NCBI RefSeq assembly: GCF_002117485.1 | Contig: NZ_CP021032.1 | Coordinates: forward strand, 496,001-560,000 | DNA: 64,000 nucleotides | From: Rhizobium sp. NXC14 | GTDB taxonomy: Bacteria > Pseudomonadota > Alphaproteobacteria > Rhizobiales > Rhizobiaceae | Direction: 5' to 3' | In this document: in pieces, positions 61,272 through 64,000 of the stretch | Numbering within the stretch: the first letter of the stretch is position 1 | How the letters are laid out: every line of letters starts with the position of its first letter | Notes under the pieces: generated by a model | What the model saw: only the letters and a program-made list of their open reading frames with translations | Told to the model about the DNA's origin: nothing | Databases searched by the model: none | Position numbers and translations under genes: made by a program

Positions 61272-62090
61272 TTAGCCGCCATTTACCGGGATCTCGCCGC
61301 GCAGCATCACGCTGTCATAGGCGGGACGGGGGGTCGGGATCGCGATCCGCATCGCCGGCTCGGGCGCAGGCGCGGTTTCCGGTTGGGTCACCGGAGCCGT
61401 TATCTGCATTGGCGCCGTGCTCGCCGTCGCCATCGGATCGGGCGCCGGCAGAGGAACGGGAACGGCCGAGGGTATCAGCGCCTCGAATTGCGGTGGCAGC
61501 ATGCTTTCGCCGGGCACATAATTCATCGCCACCTCATAGGACGGCAGCGGCGGCGGCGTTTCCAGCATGCCATTCGAATCGCGCTTCTCGTAGAAGGCGT
61601 TGCCGCCGGCGACCGTCACATAATGCATGTTGTCGTAGGGGAATTTCAGACCATCGGTGTGGAAGAACATTGCATCCTTCACGGCCGGATGGCGCGCCCC
61701 CTTCAGCAGGATCGCATCAGCCGCGGTGGCAAGTTCCGGTTCCGCCTGAGGCTTGACTTCGCGCGTCATGACCCCGGGCGCAAACTGCTTCTCCTGGGCG
61801 ACGACACCGCAGATCGATGGGGGGTAGGCGCCTGACGTCAGCCTGTTCATGACGACGGTGCCGACGGCCAGATAACCATCCTCGTCGGAATGCTGCGATT
61901 CGAAATACATCGCGCGCTTCAGGCAGTCGCGATCCTTGGCGGTATAATTGAAAGTGACTTTCGCCGCTTGAGCCTGTTTTGTCTTTGCCGGCGTCGTCGC
62001 CGGCTTCGGTGTTGTGGTGCAGCCTGCAGCCGCCAGTCCTACGAATAAAATCCCGATCAGGGATTTTCGAAAGGAAATCTCCGCCCTCAA
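61272..62090 (-). CDS. Cell wall hydrolase (SleB-type) lipoprotein
   Basis: The 272-residue protein has a lipoprotein signal (ILFVGLAAAGC, lipid attached at C24). The Hydrolase_2/SleB domain lies around residues 50-170, with RAMYFESQHSDEDGYLAVGT and VVMNRLTSGAYPPSICGVV (catalytic Glu in the first). A Pro/Ala-rich C-terminal tail of about 70 residues follows. SleB-type enzymes are lytic transglycosylases that open peptidoglycan. It is convergent with pepT. The 230-bp gap upstream of its start to the cysA end holds no other gene. Confidence 0.87.
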   Translation of the reverse strand: MRAEISFRKSLIGILFVGLAAAGCTTTPKPATTPAKTKQAQAAKVTFNYTAKDRDCLKRAMYFESQHSDEDGYLAVGTVVMNRLTSGAYPPSICGVVAQEKQFAPGVMTREVKPQAEPELATAADAILLKGARHPAVKDAMFFHTDGLKFPYDNMHYVTVAGGNAFYEKRDSNGMLETPPPLPSYEVAMNYVPGESMLPPQFEALIPSAVPVPLPAPDPMATASTAPMQITAPVTQPETAPAPEPAMRIAIPTPRPAYDSVMLRGEIPVNGG

Positions 62091-62321
62091 CGCCAGGTGC
62101 CTCCTATGGGATTAGTCCAGCCCTTTATGATTAACGCGCAAAATCTTTTACTCGTCATATGACTGAAATACAAACAACCTCAGATAACAAAAGGCCGGAT
62201 GGACTCCCGCGAAGGGCGATTCCGGCTGAGGCCTGGGACCGACCGATGCGTAAATCCGGAGGGTTAACGAATTATTAAGCAAGCGCCGTGAGCGCGTCAG
62301 GAACGACGCGCGCAATCGGGA

Positions 62322-63362
62322 TCAGCCGCGGAACAGCTTCCAGCGGGTCGGCTTGAACGCCACGCGGTGACGGTCGAGCCGGTCAGCCTCGCTCGGCGGC
62401 AGCTCGATTTCGATATTTGGCCGGTCATTGCCGATATCGAGTTCGATATGGCGCGTACCGGCGACGCGGCGGCTGGAGACCGGCTGGCCGCCAATGCAGT
62501 TTTCGGCTGATTCGCACAGCCTGACATCATGCGGGCGGAAGTAGAGCTGCGCCGGTCCATCCGGCTCGCCCTCGGCATTGAGGCCGAGCGAGCGGCCTTC
62601 GAAGAGAATATCGCCGCCCGAAATCTCGACCTGCAGGCAGTTGGATTGGCCGATGAAGCCGAAGACGAAGGGCGAGTTCGGATAATCATAGACTTCGTCG
62701 GGCGTCCCGACCTGCTCGATCGCGCCCTGGCTCATCACGACGACGCGATCGGCAAGCTCCAGTGCCTCATCCTGGTCGTGGGTGACGAAGACGGTGGTGT
62801 GGCCGGTACGGTCGTGGATCTCGCGCAGCCATTTGCGCAGGTCCTTGCGCACCTGAGCATCGAGCGCCCCGAAGGGTTCGTCGAGCAAGAGCACATTCGG
62901 CTCGACGGCCATGGCGCGGGCGAGCGCCACGCGCTGACGCTGGCCGCCGGAAAGCTGGGCGGGATAGCGTTTTTCAAGGCCGGACAACTGGACGAGGTCA
63001 AGCAGTTCCAGCGCCCGTCGGCGGATATCGGCCTTGGCAGGCCGCCGCGCGCCCTTTCTGACCCTCAGGCCGAAGGAGACGTTGTCGAGCACCGTCATGT
63101 AGCGGAAGAGGGCGTAATGCTGGAAGACGAAGCCGATATTGCGCTGCTGTACCGATTTCTTCGAGGCATCCTCGTCGCCGAAGAAGATCTGTCCCTCAGT
63201 CGGGCTTTCCAGGCCGGCAATCAGACGCAGCAATGTCGTCTTGCCGGAGCCCGAAGGGCCGAGCAGTGCGATCAGCTCGCCGGAGCGGATGTCGAGCGAG
63301 ACATCGTGGAGCGCCGGAAAACGATCGAATTCCTTGCGGATGTTTTGAACGCGTACTTCCAT
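62322..63362 (-). CDS. cysA: Sulfate/thiosulfate ABC transporter ATP-binding protein
   Basis: The 346-residue protein has Walker A GPSGSGKTTLL near residue 34, Q-loop VFQHYALFRYMTV, signature LSGGQRQRVALARAM, Walker B VLLLDEPFGALDAQVR and switch His VFVTHDQDEALE. The C-terminal TOBE-like domain includes QLYFRPHDVRLCE, typical of CysA. With CysT and CysW it imports sulfate. It follows cysW by 10 bp, in the usual cysTWA order on the minus strand. Confidence 0.95.
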   Translation of the reverse strand: MEVRVQNIRKEFDRFPALHDVSLDIRSGELIALLGPSGSGKTTLLRLIAGLESPTEGQIFFGDEDASKKSVQQRNIGFVFQHYALFRYMTVLDNVSFGLRVRKGARRPAKADIRRRALELLDLVQLSGLEKRYPAQLSGGQRQRVALARAMAVEPNVLLLDEPFGALDAQVRKDLRKWLREIHDRTGHTTVFVTHDQDEALELADRVVVMSQGAIEQVGTPDEVYDYPNSPFVFGFIGQSNCLQVEISGGDILFEGRSLGLNAEGEPDGPAQLYFRPHDVRLCESAENCIGGQPVSSRRVAGTRHIELDIGNDRPNIEIELPPSEADRLDRHRVAFKPTRWKLFRG

Positions 63363-63372
63363 TCCAGATCCT

Positions 63373-64000
63373 TCAGTGCCGCCGGCTGGCGGAGATTTCA
63401 GCGCTGTAGCGCATTTCCAGCAGCGTCTTCAAAACAAGAGTCACGAGCGCGAGCAAGGCCAAAAGCGTGGCGACGGCAAAAGCGCCGGTGAAATTATATT
63501 CGTTATAAAGAATTTCGACCTGCAGCGGCATGGTGTTCGTCTGGCCGCGGATGTGGCCGGAGACGACAGAGACCGCGCCGAATTCGCCCATGGCGCGGGC
63601 ATTGCAAAGCAGCACGCCGTAGAGCAGGCCCCATTTGATGTTCGGCAGCGTCACGTGCCAGAAGGTCTGCCAGCCGCTGGCGCCGAGCGACAGGGCTGCC
63701 TCCTCGTCGGCCGTTCCCTGCTCCTGCATCAGCGGGATCAGCTCGCGGGCGACGAACGGGAAGGTGACGAACATCGTCGCCAGGATCAGCCCCGGCACGG
63801 CGAAGAGGATCTTGATGTCGTTTGCGCTGAGCCAATGGCCGAGCCACGTGTTGGCGCCGAACAAGAGCACGAAGACCAGGCCCGAAATCACGGGTGAAAC
63901 CGAGAAGGGCAGGTCGATCAGCGTCGTGAGGAATGCCTTGCCCTTGAACTCGAACTTGGCGATCGTCCAGGCGGCGGCGACCCCGAAGGCGAGGTTCAGC
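63373..64000 (-). CDS. cysW: Sulfate ABC transporter permease CysW (cut by window edge)
   Basis: The minus-strand frame enters from the window edge ([20 protein letters not shown]) and runs to a stop at 63373, 208 residues inside the window. [20 protein letters not shown], the EAA loop [20 protein letters not shown] and [20 protein letters not shown] are typical of CysW. The N-terminus and the cysT gene should lie beyond 64000. Confidence 0.93.
   Translation of the reverse strand, partial: LNLAFGVAAAWTIAKFEFKGKAFLTTLIDLPFSVSPVISGLVFVLLFGANTWLGHWLSANDIKILFAVPGLILATMFVTFPFVARELIPLMQEQGTADEEAALSLGASGWQTFWHVTLPNIKWGLLYGVLLCNARAMGEFGAVSVVSGHIRGQTNTMPLQVEILYNEYNFTGAFAVATLLALLALVTLVLKTLLEMRYSAEISASRRH

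Overview
The window looks like a large replicon (chromosome or chromid) of an alphaproteobacterium of the Rhizobium etli / R. leguminosarum type. The signs are high GC with third-position bias, many ABC transporters with catabolic enzymes, pcaIJF under an IclR regulator, two Ku genes with a separate LigD, rhizobial palindromic repeats, and GGAAC-N18/19-TT (EcfG/RpoE2-type) promoters. I saw no rRNA, tRNA, CRISPR array, intact insertion sequence, prophage or replication origin. The species is inferred from protein character only.

Layout. (1) 1-10.1 kb: an AraC-type regulator cut by the window edge, an MDR oxidoreductase, then a minus-strand arabinoside locus: an ArsR-like regulator fused to a beta-rich domain, a GH51 arabinofuranosidase and a five-gene Opp/Dpp-type ABC importer. 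(2) 10.2-15.4 kb: surface polysaccharide genes (two acyltransferases, a pyruvyltransferase-like protein, a Wzx-type flippase), partly AT-rich. (3) 15.5-19 kb: pcaR and pcaIJF with a clear operator, which convert 3-oxoadipate to succinyl-CoA and acetyl-CoA. (4) 19-22 kb: GNAT, MFS and SDR genes with a palindromic repeat. (5) 22-31 kb: glgX-topoisomerase IB, GST, small stress-type proteins and a hybrid histidine kinase. (6) 31.2-39.2 kb: two AhpD/CMD-fold proteins divergent from a LysR-flavin monooxygenase-amino-acid ABC transporter operon, then an MFS gene. (7) 39.2-43.4 kb: two very small ORFs, a candidate sRNA/terminator, DUF2934, UdgX-type uracil-DNA glycosylase, cardiolipin synthase and an EEP-family nuclease/phosphatase. 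(8) 43.4-47.2 kb: a gene-poor stretch, a chemoreceptor and a decayed HWE histidine kinase. (9) 47.2-53.4 kb: GntR regulator, PLP gamma-lyase-family enzyme and a sugar-type ABC transporter. (10) 53.6-59.7 kb: NHEJ genes ku-ku-ligase and, convergent to them, ligD. (11) 59.4-64 kb: DUF982, peptidase T, SleB-type hydrolase and sulfate transporter genes cysA/cysW (cysW cut by the edge).

The most coherent signal is a set of seven EcfG-like promoter matches (five or six good, one weak). They lie before glgX-topo IB, the 26.8 kb divergent pair, the micro-ORF pair, DUF2934, udgX, the ku operon and ligD. Together they suggest that DNA end joining, uracil repair, a topoisomerase, glycogen debranching and several unknown small proteins form part of a general stress response regulon in this region.
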